From contig JAISBL010000041.1 of the NCBI GenBank assembly GCA_031266215.1, forward strand, positions 1-51,105: a stretch of 51,105 bases of DNA. The letters run 5' to 3'. Positions within the stretch are counted from its first letter, which is position 1. Each line of letters starts with the position of its first letter. Shown here in pieces: positions 36,135-43,674 of this stretch. The notes under the pieces are model-generated. The model was not told where the DNA came from. It did no database searches and saw nothing but the letters and a program-made list of their open reading frames with translations. Source of the stretch: Tannerellaceae bacterium. Its GTDB lineage: Bacteria > Bacteroidota > Bacteroidia > Bacteroidales > Tannerellaceae. The translations under genes were made by a program, and so were the position numbers.

Positions 36135-36272
36135 CTTGGCTGAGCATTCAACCCGGCATTGACTTAGCTGTCAACCCTGCATTGACTGAACTGTCAAGCT
36201 GGTGTTGACAGAGGTGTCAACATGGTATTGACTGAGGTGTCAACACCGGGTTGACTGAACGATCAACGCCGT
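36135..36272. repeat. Palindrome array C: 6 units of 23 bp, core TTGAC-N6-GTCAA
   Basis: Units begin at 36135, 36158, 36181, 36204, 36227 and 36250, exactly 23 bp apart, with a decayed seventh at 36273. The core TTGAC-N6-GTCAA is a 16-bp inverted repeat, and a 7-bp linker completes the unit. Edge units are degenerate (for example TTGGC at 36136 and ATCAA in the sixth), as expected at array ends. It lies upstream of iorA and downstream of the first fimbrillin gene. Confidence 0.88.
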
Positions 36273-36397
36273 GTTGGGTCATCACGGCGGAGTGGCTGGA
36301 CACAAAAAAGCTGTTCTTACCGGTGGTTTAAAAACGGCTCTTATCAGCATCGGGCCCTCCCGGGGCGGTAATCAGCGCCCCGCGCGCTAAGTTCCTT

Positions 36398-37990
36398 TCA
36401 AAACTTCCCGAAGGCGCGGGCGTAGTTGTTTGTACTCGCGGGACCACCCTCAACAGCTCTGCCAGCATCCAAGAAATAGATTACTGTATGGGGATGCGAT
36501 CTATACGTTGCCGTCCAGTATCCGAACGTGTCGTCTTCAGTTACGTGTAAAGCGTCCCCACCGGCAACCCACAGCAGATTGTTGATGTCATATATGCCCA
36601 GGCCCGCCCCATCGCCGGGAATGTGTTCAGTTCCATAGTAGTTATCAAGCATCCCGTTGTTGGGATCCAGTACGTACACCAGTTCATACGAGGCCGGCAG
36701 GTACCACGTTATGCCTCCCGTCCCGGCCTCGTTCAACTGCTTTATCCAGTTGAGCGGAGGGCTGAAGACGCTAAGCCCAATACCTTTTCCTGCTGCTTCC
36801 GCTTCTGAAGTCTCCGTCAGTCTGGCGGTGGCGTTTAAGCCGTCCCAATAGTCATCGTTTACAAGATCATAGTCCAGGTCAGGGAGCCTTGACAGGCCAA
36901 ACTCCCTGAAGCCGAGGATGACGCCGTGCTGCGGGTCGACACTGCCATCTTCGTTTCTGTCAAGCCATACCACTATGCCTTTGGACAGATCCGGGTGTTC
37001 AGGATAGGGATAGCAGTCGCCCACCATATAGCCTTCGGGACGGGCAAGGAGGCCTTCGGGGTCTAACTCCATGTCGCCGGATTCCCAGTCGCTGATGCCG
37101 GCGGAGACATCCGCACTTGTCTTGCTGACCGTGACGGTAAAGTCGTACCTCATGCCCGCCTCAATATTCAGCGAACCATCAGAAGGCACCCGGTATTCAT
37201 ACATATTCCCGCCGAGCGTGATGTCAAGGAAGCTCTCACCCGCCGCATACTCGCGCGGAAGCAGCAGGATAGTGTATACATCCGTAACCTTTCCCTCCGC
37301 GCTTTCCACGCCTCCATTGAAGTACGGAATAAGCCAGGCATCGTCGCTGCCGCTGATAACGCCTGCGGCGATCCCGGCGTCACCGGTACTGCCGCTGACG
37401 GTGTCAATGGCGGATACCGAACTGTAGCCGAAGACTTTCAGCGAACTGCCCTCCGTGGTGTAATTATCACCCCTGACTATATTAACCACCACTTTGGCAG
37501 TCATGTGGTGAAAGTCCAGCTCCTTTGCAGGGGCGCTGTAATTGCCCGGTGTGATGCCCGTCACCGGTTGGGCGAAGATAAAGTCCGCCTCCTGTATCCC
37601 TCCGCTCTGGTCAGGTTGGAAGGAGTACCCCGCCGGGCGCCATGCCGAGGCCGTAAGCCGGCTTACCCCCAGGTCCTGCCAGTAAATCATATGAGGCGAT
37701 AACGAAGGCGTGAGTGTGGTTTTCTCACTCTGCCCGTCTCCGCCAGCGGTAAAGGTGTGAATAATCTCAGGAACCGGGTCAGCCTGCAGCCTTACCCTCA
37801 CCTGCTCGCCGCCGACCCATTTACCATCGGACGTAACCCGTGTAGAGGCGGCGGCCTCAATATTTTTAGCGCTGAGAACTATGGGAGTCGGCCCATCACC
37901 GTTGTCCGGCGCACCGACCCTGGCGCACCCCGTCGCAACCATAATTATAACAGCAGCCACAGCAGGAAAATTGAAACACTTCATATACAT
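36398..37990 (-). CDS. Fimbrillin-like surface lipoprotein, copy 1
   Basis: 530 residues. The signal ends in a lipobox (VATGCA near residue 22). Residues of about 35-310 follow the fimbrillin (Mfa-like_1) pattern: a threonine-rich first strand with STRVTSDGKWVGGEQVRVRL, then VVVNIVRG and DVYTILLLPREY, ending with DFTVTVSKTSADVSAGISDW. The C-terminal third resembles DUF1566/FISUMP modules (GIVVWLDRNEDG, GITWYLPASYELVYVLDPNN, YWTATYRSH, NNYARAFGKF). These proteins form or cap fimbriae on the outer surface. It is a tandem duplicate of the gene at 38220-39806; the ATG at 37984 is an alternative start. Confidence 0.85.
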   Translation of the reverse strand: MYMKCFNFPAVAAVIIMVATGCARVGAPDNGDGPTPIVLSAKNIEAAASTRVTSDGKWVGGEQVRVRLQADPVPEIIHTFTAGGDGQSEKTTLTPSLSPHMIYWQDLGVSRLTASAWRPAGYSFQPDQSGGIQEADFIFAQPVTGITPGNYSAPAKELDFHHMTAKVVVNIVRGDNYTTEGSSLKVFGYSSVSAIDTVSGSTGDAGIAAGVISGSDDAWLIPYFNGGVESAEGKVTDVYTILLLPREYAAGESFLDITLGGNMYEYRVPSDGSLNIEAGMRYDFTVTVSKTSADVSAGISDWESGDMELDPEGLLARPEGYMVGDCYPYPEHPDLSKGIVVWLDRNEDGSVDPQHGVILGFREFGLSRLPDLDYDLVNDDYWDGLNATARLTETSEAEAAGKGIGLSVFSPPLNWIKQLNEAGTGGITWYLPASYELVYVLDPNNGMLDNYYGTEHIPGDGAGLGIYDINNLLWVAGGDALHVTEDDTFGYWTATYRSHPHTVIYFLDAGRAVEGGPASTNNYARAFGKF

Positions 37991-38068
37991 TAGCTTTTTA
38001 ATTGATATAACGATTGCACGAAGTTCGTATAAGTTTAGCTGATTATCTCATTTACACCGACCCGGTAG

Positions 38069-38140
38069 TTCACCGTTCCAGCCTTAATGCCGGCCCGGTT
38101 TTTCACCTTTTCCAACCGGAGACCGGCACAGGCTTTCACC
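38069..38140. repeat. Three TTCACC boxes at 33-bp spacing upstream of fimbrillin copy 1
   Basis: TTCACC occurs at 38069, 38102 and 38135, exactly 33 bp apart, 79-150 bp upstream of the fimbrillin start (GGTGAA on the coding strand). The same triplet with the same spacing precedes copy 2 (39886, 39919, 39952). An ACGAA-G-TTCGT inverted repeat lies between the boxes and the gene. Confidence 0.5.
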
Positions 38141-38219
38141 TTTTCGCTACTCCCCTGCGCATGCCGGGCGTATCGGGTCATCCCGGCGGGTCAGCGCCCC
38201 ACATGCGCTCAAGTTCCTT

Positions 38220-39806
38220 TCAAAACTTCCCGAAGGCGCGGGTGTAGTAGGTGTCAAACACTGTGGTATTTGCAATATTAGCACTACCGGAAAAATTGAC
38301 TATCATGGGAGTCAAACTATAATACCTTGCCGTCCAGTAGTATCTGGGATTGAGGCCGTCGTCAGTTCTGCTGCGGATAATGTCTCCCTCGGCAGCAACC
38401 AGCAGATTGTTGATGCCATCTACGCCCAGGCCCGCGCCATCGCCGGGAATGTGTTCAGCCCCATATTTGTCAAGCATCCCGTTGTCAGGATCCAGTACGT
38501 AAATCAGTTCATACGCGGCGGGCAGATACCACGTTATACCTCCCGTCCCGGCCTTGTTCAACTGCTTTATCCAGTTGAGAGGAGGGCTGAGGTCGCTAAG
38601 CACAAGACCAAAGTCTACAGCATAGTCTTCTGCAAGCCAGTCTTCTGCAATTCCCGTCAATATGGCGGTGGCGTTTAAGCCGTCCCAATAGCCTGTCTCT
38701 CCAAGGTTTACGTTTTCGGTAAGGAGCTTTGATGGGCCAAACTCCCTGAAGCTGAGGATGACGCCGTGCTGCGGGTCGTGTCTGCCATATTCGTCCCTGT
38801 CAAGCCATACCACTATGCCTTCGGACAGATCCGGGTGTTTAGGGTAGGGATAGTAGTCACCCACCATATAGCCGGGACGCGGAAACAGCCCTTCGGGGTC
38901 TAACTCCGTGTCGTCGTATTCCCAGTCGCTGATGCCGGCGGAGACATCCGCACTTGTCTTGCTGACCGTGACGGTAAAGTCGTACCTCCTGCCAGCTTCA
39001 ATATTCAGCGAACCATCGGAAGGTACCCGGTATTCATACATATTCCCGCCGAGCGTGATGTCAAGGAAGCGCTCATCCGCCGCATACTCGCGCGGAAGCA
39101 GCAGGATGGTGTATACATCCGTAACCTTTCCCTCCGCGCTTTCAACGCCTCCATTGAAGTACGGAATAAGCCAGGCATCGTCGCTGCCGCTGATAACGCC
39201 TGCGGCAGGCCCGCTGACGGTGTCAATGGCGGATACCGAGCTGTAGCCGAAGACTTTCAGCGAACTGCCCTCCGTGGTGTAATTCTCACCCCTGACTATA
39301 TTCACCACCACTTTGGCAGTCATGTGGTGAAAGTCCAGCTCCTTTGCAGGGGTGCTGTAATTGCCCGGAGTGATACCCGTCACCGGTTGGGCGAAGATAA
39401 AGTCCGCCTCCTGTATCCCTCCGCTCTGGTCAGGCTGGAAGGAGAACCCCGCCGGGCGCCATGCCGAGGCGGTAAGCCGGCTTACACCCAGATCCTGCCA
39501 GTAAACCATATGAGGCGATGACGAAGGCGTGAGCGTGGTTTTCCCGCTTTGGCCATCCCCGCCGGCGATAAAGGTGTGAATAAACTCAGGAACCGGATCA
39601 GCCTTCAGTCTTACCCTCACCTGCTCGCCGCCGACCCATTTACCATCAGACGTAACCCGTGTAGAGGCGGCGACCTCCATGTTTTTAGCACTGAGAACTA
39701 TGGGCGTAGGCCCGTCACTGTCCGGTGCGCTGTCTTTGGCGCACCCCGCCGCAATCATAATTATAACAGCAGCCACAGCAGGAAAATTGAAACACTTCAT
39801 ATACAT
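38220..39806 (-). CDS. Fimbrillin-like surface lipoprotein, copy 2
   Basis: 528 residues, the tandem paralogue of the gene at 36398-37990; the starts are 1816 bp apart. The lipobox (AAGCAK region) and the fimbrillin domain to about residue 305 are nearly the same as in copy 1 apart from a small deletion (PAAGV where copy 1 has STGDAGIAAGV). The C-terminal module keeps its frame (GIVVWLDRDEYG, WIKQLNKAGTGGITWYLPAA, YYWTARYYS, YYTRAFGKF) but differs at many positions between them. Duplication followed by diversification of the exposed tip is inferred. Alternative start at 39800. Confidence 0.85.
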   Translation of the reverse strand: MYMKCFNFPAVAAVIIMIAAGCAKDSAPDSDGPTPIVLSAKNMEVAASTRVTSDGKWVGGEQVRVRLKADPVPEFIHTFIAGGDGQSGKTTLTPSSSPHMVYWQDLGVSRLTASAWRPAGFSFQPDQSGGIQEADFIFAQPVTGITPGNYSTPAKELDFHHMTAKVVVNIVRGENYTTEGSSLKVFGYSSVSAIDTVSGPAAGVISGSDDAWLIPYFNGGVESAEGKVTDVYTILLLPREYAADERFLDITLGGNMYEYRVPSDGSLNIEAGRRYDFTVTVSKTSADVSAGISDWEYDDTELDPEGLFPRPGYMVGDYYPYPKHPDLSEGIVVWLDRDEYGRHDPQHGVILSFREFGPSKLLTENVNLGETGYWDGLNATAILTGIAEDWLAEDYAVDFGLVLSDLSPPLNWIKQLNKAGTGGITWYLPAAYELIYVLDPDNGMLDKYGAEHIPGDGAGLGVDGINNLLVAAEGDIIRSRTDDGLNPRYYWTARYYSLTPMIVNFSGSANIANTTVFDTYYTRAFGKF

Positions 39807-39885
39807 GAGCTTTTTAATTGATATTAAACGATCCGCGAAGTTCGTATAAGTTTAGCTAATCATCTCATTTTTACCGATCCGGGAG

Positions 39886-39957
39886 TTCACCGTTCCTACC
39901 TCAATACCAACCCGGTTTTTCACCTTTCCCGACCGGATACCGGCACAGGATTTCACC
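39886..39957. repeat. Three TTCACC boxes at 33-bp spacing upstream of fimbrillin copy 2
   Basis: TTCACC at 39886, 39919 and 39952 repeats the arrangement before copy 1, though the bases between the boxes have drifted. The boxes begin 80 bp upstream of the start at 39806. Confidence 0.5.
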
Positions 39958-40002
39958 TTTTCGCCACTCTCCTGCGCACGCCGGTGGCCTGCTTTAATTT
40001 GC

Positions 40003-40010
40003 TACCTTTG
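40003..40010 (+). promoter_or_regulatory. -7 box (TACCTTTG) of the dioxygenase gene
   Basis: TACCTTTG matches TAnnTTTG. It lies after the first in-frame ATG (39984), which therefore cannot be the start, and 25 bp before the ATG at 40035. Confidence 0.55.
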
Positions 40011-40034
40011 CCGCATGATCAAAACTATATGATA

Positions 40035-40949
40035 ATGAAGACAAACAGAGTATGTGATTTGTTCGGGATAAAATATCCCATAGTGCAGGGCGGAATGGCC
40101 TGGTGCAGCGGTTGGCGACTGGCGTCGGCTGTAAGTAATGCGGGAGGATTGGGATTACTGGGGGCGGGATCTATGCACCCGGACGTGTTGCGTGAGCATA
40201 TCCGCCGCTCAAAGGAGGCTACCGGTAAACCTTTCGGTGTGAATGTCCCGCTTATGTATCCCCAGATTGACCTGCTGATGCGCGTACTGGCGGAAGAACA
40301 GGTGAATATAGTATTTACCTCGGCCGGCAATCCGAAGACATGGACGCCGTACCTTAAGGATCATGGCATGAAGGTGGCTCACGTTGTGAGCAGTTCGCGC
40401 TTTGCCGCCAAATGCGAGGAGGCGGGCGTAGACGCCGTCGTGGCCGAGGGCTTTGAAGCCGGCGGACACAATGGCCGCGAAGAGACTACTACCCTTTGCC
40501 TTGTGCCTGCCGTCAGGCGAGCCACCTCGCTCCCGCTACTGGCTGCCGGCGGCATAGGTACGGCCGGCGCCCGGCGCGCCGCAGAAGCTCTGGGGGCCGA
40601 GGGCGTGCAGGTGGGTACGCGTTTTGCCCTGACAAAGGAAAGTTCGGCTCATGAAAACTTCAAACAGTGGTGCCTGAATCTTGGCGAGGGTGATACGCGC
40701 CTCCTACTGAAAAAGCTAACGCCTGCGCGGCTGGCTAAGGGCGCTTTTGCCAACGCTGTAGAGGCGGCCGAAGGACGGGGAGCTTCTCCCGACGAGTTGC
40801 GCGGGTTGCTGGGCAAAGGACGGGCCAGAAGGGGTATCTTTGAGGGTGACCTTGATGAGGGCGAACTGGAGATTGGTCAGGTAGTTTCTCTCTTCGGCGA
40901 GGTCTTGTCTGTGAGGGAGGTTATGGATGAACTCACCGCAGGATTATAA
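40035..40949 (+). CDS. FMN-dependent nitronate monooxygenase / FabK-like enzyme
   Basis: 304 residues from the ATG at 40035 (MKTNRVCDLFGIKYPIVQGG); ATG 40029 is two codons earlier and ATG 39984 precedes the -7 box. The fold is the 2-nitropropane dioxygenase TIM barrel: YPIVQGGMAWCSGWRLASAV, SNAGGLGLLGAGSMHP, VVAEGFEAGGHNG with the family His, and PLLAAGGIGTAGARRAAEAL followed by GAEGVQVGTRF for FMN phosphate binding. The family includes nitronate monooxygenases and FabK enoyl-ACP reductases; the GGHxG motif is shared, so the exact activity is open. A hairpin follows at 40954-40985. Confidence 0.85.
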   Translation: MKTNRVCDLFGIKYPIVQGGMAWCSGWRLASAVSNAGGLGLLGAGSMHPDVLREHIRRSKEATGKPFGVNVPLMYPQIDLLMRVLAEEQVNIVFTSAGNPKTWTPYLKDHGMKVAHVVSSSRFAAKCEEAGVDAVVAEGFEAGGHNGREETTTLCLVPAVRRATSLPLLAAGGIGTAGARRAAEALGAEGVQVGTRFALTKESSAHENFKQWCLNLGEGDTRLLLKKLTPARLAKGAFANAVEAAEGRGASPDELRGLLGKGRARRGIFEGDLDEGELEIGQVVSLFGEVLSVREVMDELTAGL

Positions 40950-40953
40950 TTGA

Positions 40954-40985
40954 AATGCGATTGTCGTACTGCCGGCAATCGCATT
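40954..40985 (+). terminator. Hairpin after the dioxygenase gene
   Basis: AATGCGATTG (40954-40963) pairs perfectly with CAATCGCATT (40976-40985), starting 5 bp after the stop codon. No long T run follows, so it is a probable but atypical terminator. Confidence 0.5.
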
Positions 40986-41282
40986 CAAATAGATTTGTAA
41001 AGGTATTTTTACCGAATTGTTTCATAATTGTTTCATATCAAAATTGCATACATCGCAATCATTATTTTATGCATTTCAACCGTCAATTAATACCGGACAA
41101 TAAATTACATATACTCCGACAGTTATACAATATCATCGTTTCTTAATTTATCAGCGAATGCATGCCCGGTCATAATGAAAGCGTCGCTCAGATGGTCATC
41201 ATCCGGTCGTATACAGGCAGTCATTATCCTTGCTTTTTATGTATCATTATAAACACCCGTGGCGTCGCGGAGGGGAGGCGGA
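40986..41282. other. Intergenic region without a supportable gene
   Basis: About 300 bp of AT-rich then mixed sequence between convergent genes. Short open frames here have no recognisable protein character, and I see no terminator, repeat or RNA structure. Confidence 0.4.
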
Positions 41283-43571
41283 TTATTTGCGGAGGATGAG
41301 TGTAGAAGGCATGCGCTGGAGGGCTTCCCTGCGGTGTTCGGAGACGTCGTTCCATGTCTGATAGCTGATCAGCATGAAGTTGTATCCCGTAAACATCCCG
41401 GCCGTAAGGTCTTTGCCGGGCAGGACGGACGATTGTCCTGAGATGGATGTGAAACGAGCAAAGGAGGCTTCTATTTCGCCGACGCCCTGCGCCGGGGTCG
41501 CGGCGAGATTGACCAGGGCCACACTGCCCCTGGTAGACTTCAGTAAAGTATGGGCATAGTCGAGTAGAAAAAGATCGCCGGCTGAAGCTACTATAAGTAT
41601 AGCATTGTTAGCTTTCACGAAATTGCGGTTGACAAATACACCGACGGCGCAGGAGGCGTTCTCGATAAACACCTTGGTCTTATCTTTAAGTAAAGAGCCG
41701 GGGTAGAACCATGATTCCGGCGTGCGTAAAAAACGAAGGTAACGGTTGTAAAAAAACTTGCGGGAACGATTGACAACCACATCCGCCGGAAGGTCACTCA
41801 AAGATATACCGGCTCCAACGAGGAGGAAGTCGAATCCTTCTTCGTTAACTATATTGACAATGTCGGCCCCTGCGTTATTGGATATTTCGTACCGCGTCCT
41901 GATGGGAATATCCAACTTCTGCGCCCCGTAGAGGACGGGACCGAAACTGACTTCTTCAAAGTTATCGGCATGCAGTGGATTAACATCAGAACCGACGGTC
42001 AGGTGAAGGGCCGTGATCTCAAGTTTCCTGTTCCCGGCGGCAAACATCTGGTGAGCTACGTCCAACATTATCCGTCCGTTACCCGCACGCCCGAAAGAGA
42101 GTAGCACTGTATATACCCCTTCTGTCTGCGGCTGCATCTTTTCTTCTTGCAACTTTTTTCTTTTCAGAAAGCAAAACCGGATGAATGCAACCAATGGCGC
42201 TGTCATGAAGGTGGTGACCAGCGTCATAAGTACCAGCATTACGAAAACGGGAGGCGAAAGTATCTTCATTTCGTACCCGATAGTGAGCACTACCAGTTCC
42301 ATCAATCCGCGGGTGTTCATCAGAGCTCCTATGTACAGGCTGTTTTTAAAGCTCTCGCCCACGAACCTGGCTGATAAGAATGCGCCTCCAAACTTACCTG
42401 CGATAGCCGCCAGTGTGATGATGCCGCACATCTGCCACAGTTCGGGCGTATTAAGCAGGGCTATCTCAGTACGCAGCCCGGTGGAGACAAAGAACAGCGG
42501 GAGGAAAAGAGCCAGGGAGACGTCTTCTACTTTTTCGGTCAGTATCTTGCGGAACTTCAGATTGGCAGGCATGACAAGTCCGGCCACAAAAGCCCCGAAG
42601 AGGGCGTGAAGGCCCAATACCTGCGTAAAGTAAGATGAACAGATAAGGATTAGGAACATCATCGCCACCATACCTTTATCTATCACCTCCTTGTTATGGT
42701 AGATATGGCCTACCAGCCTCAGAAAAGGCTGTATGACAAAGAACATCAGAAGGAGGTAAAGGGCTGAAAAGAGTATGCTGTAAATGGCGCTCATCATCGT
42801 CCCGGCCTGCGCTATGGCAATCACCACGGCAAGCAGGCACCATGCCGTGATGTCTCCGTTTGCCGCACTTGCCAGCGTGACCGTCCCAAGATGGGATTTA
42901 GTCAGTCCGCGTTCCTGTATGATACGCGCCAGTACAGGGAAGGCGGTAATACTCATGGAGATGCCCATGAACAGGGCAAAAGACAGGAAAGGAGTTGTAT
43001 GGCCGGCGTATTTATCATATACGAAGTAGGCCGTCAGCATACCGAAAAAGAAGGGGACGATGGTACTCGTGTGGCTGATAAGGATTGTCTCTTTCAGCTT
43101 TTTTCGTACCGTGCCGAGGTCTAGCTCCATGCCGATGGCAAACATGAAAAGGATAAGCCCGAACTGGCTAAGGATATTTATGTTTGCAAGTGATTCTTCC
43201 CTGAAAAGGAAGCCGGATGCTTCGGGAAAGAAATGTCCCAGGATAGATGGCCCCAGAACAATCCCGGCCAGTATCTCGCCTATAACCGTTGGCTGTCCTA
43301 TCTTCTTGAACAACCAGCCGAAAAAGCGGCATGTGAGTAGGATGGCAATTACCTGTAACAGAAGAATGGCGACAGGCGACTCTATCTCGCGAAGGAATAA
43401 TCGCCGGAAGGCGTCAAAGCCTTCCGCCAAACCTGAAGGCTTATCAGGCAATGACGCAACTGCCCCGTCCGGCTGCATGATTTCTCCCTGTCTGGCGATA
43501 ATATACATCAGCGAGCCGAAGATGACGATCATCAATATATAAAAAGCTAAACTTCTGATTCCTTTGCTCAT
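41283..43571 (-). CDS. CPA2-type cation/proton antiporter
   Basis: 762 residues from the ATG at 43571 (MSKGIRSLAFYILMIVIFGS); the frame extends to 43787 but a -7 box at 43590-43597 excludes it. An N-terminal membrane helix and periplasmic loop precede a Na+/H+ exchanger domain (about 70-475) of about twelve helices: GQPTVIGEILAGIVLGPSIL, FMFAIGMELDLGTVRKKL, SITAFPVLARIIQERGL and the ALMNTRGLMELVVL segment. The C-terminal 270 residues are soluble and resemble UspA-like domains (ADIVNIVNEEGFDFLLVGAG). It probably exchanges K+ or Na+ for protons. It is divergent from glgB. Confidence 0.9.
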   Translation of the reverse strand: MSKGIRSLAFYILMIVIFGSLMYIIARQGEIMQPDGAVASLPDKPSGLAEGFDAFRRLFLREIESPVAILLLQVIAILLTCRFFGWLFKKIGQPTVIGEILAGIVLGPSILGHFFPEASGFLFREESLANINILSQFGLILFMFAIGMELDLGTVRKKLKETILISHTSTIVPFFFGMLTAYFVYDKYAGHTTPFLSFALFMGISMSITAFPVLARIIQERGLTKSHLGTVTLASAANGDITAWCLLAVVIAIAQAGTMMSAIYSILFSALYLLLMFFVIQPFLRLVGHIYHNKEVIDKGMVAMMFLILICSSYFTQVLGLHALFGAFVAGLVMPANLKFRKILTEKVEDVSLALFLPLFFVSTGLRTEIALLNTPELWQMCGIITLAAIAGKFGGAFLSARFVGESFKNSLYIGALMNTRGLMELVVLTIGYEMKILSPPVFVMLVLMTLVTTFMTAPLVAFIRFCFLKRKKLQEEKMQPQTEGVYTVLLSFGRAGNGRIMLDVAHQMFAAGNRKLEITALHLTVGSDVNPLHADNFEEVSFGPVLYGAQKLDIPIRTRYEISNNAGADIVNIVNEEGFDFLLVGAGISLSDLPADVVVNRSRKFFYNRYLRFLRTPESWFYPGSLLKDKTKVFIENASCAVGVFVNRNFVKANNAILIVASAGDLFLLDYAHTLLKSTRGSVALVNLAATPAQGVGEIEASFARFTSISGQSSVLPGKDLTAGMFTGYNFMLISYQTWNDVSEHRREALQRMPSTLILRK

Positions 43572-43589
43572 GTTCCGGGGAGATTCACG

Positions 43590-43597
43590 CAAAAGTA
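43590..43597 (-). promoter_or_regulatory. -7 box (TACTTTTG) of the antiporter gene
   Basis: TACTTTTG on the minus strand fits TAnnTTTG, 18 bp before the ATG at 43571. It decides the start against the longer open frame. Confidence 0.55.
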
Positions 43598-43641
43598 GGT
43601 AAAAAACGGGAATCACATGAAGGTCAGGGAGGAAATTCTTA

Positions 43642-43649
43642 TATCTTTG
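43642..43649 (+). promoter_or_regulatory. -7 box (TATCTTTG) of the glgB-manA transcript
   Basis: TATCTTTG fits TAnnTTTG, 25 bp before the ATG of glgB at 43675. The -33 region is not clear. Confidence 0.55.
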
Positions 43650-43674
43650 CGCCACTACCAAAGAGACGTTAATC

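Noticed and set aside
40955-41146. 63-residue frame after the dioxygenase gene
   Set aside because: It begins in the terminator-like hairpin, is rich in His, Asn and Ile, and has no promoter or recognisable protein character.
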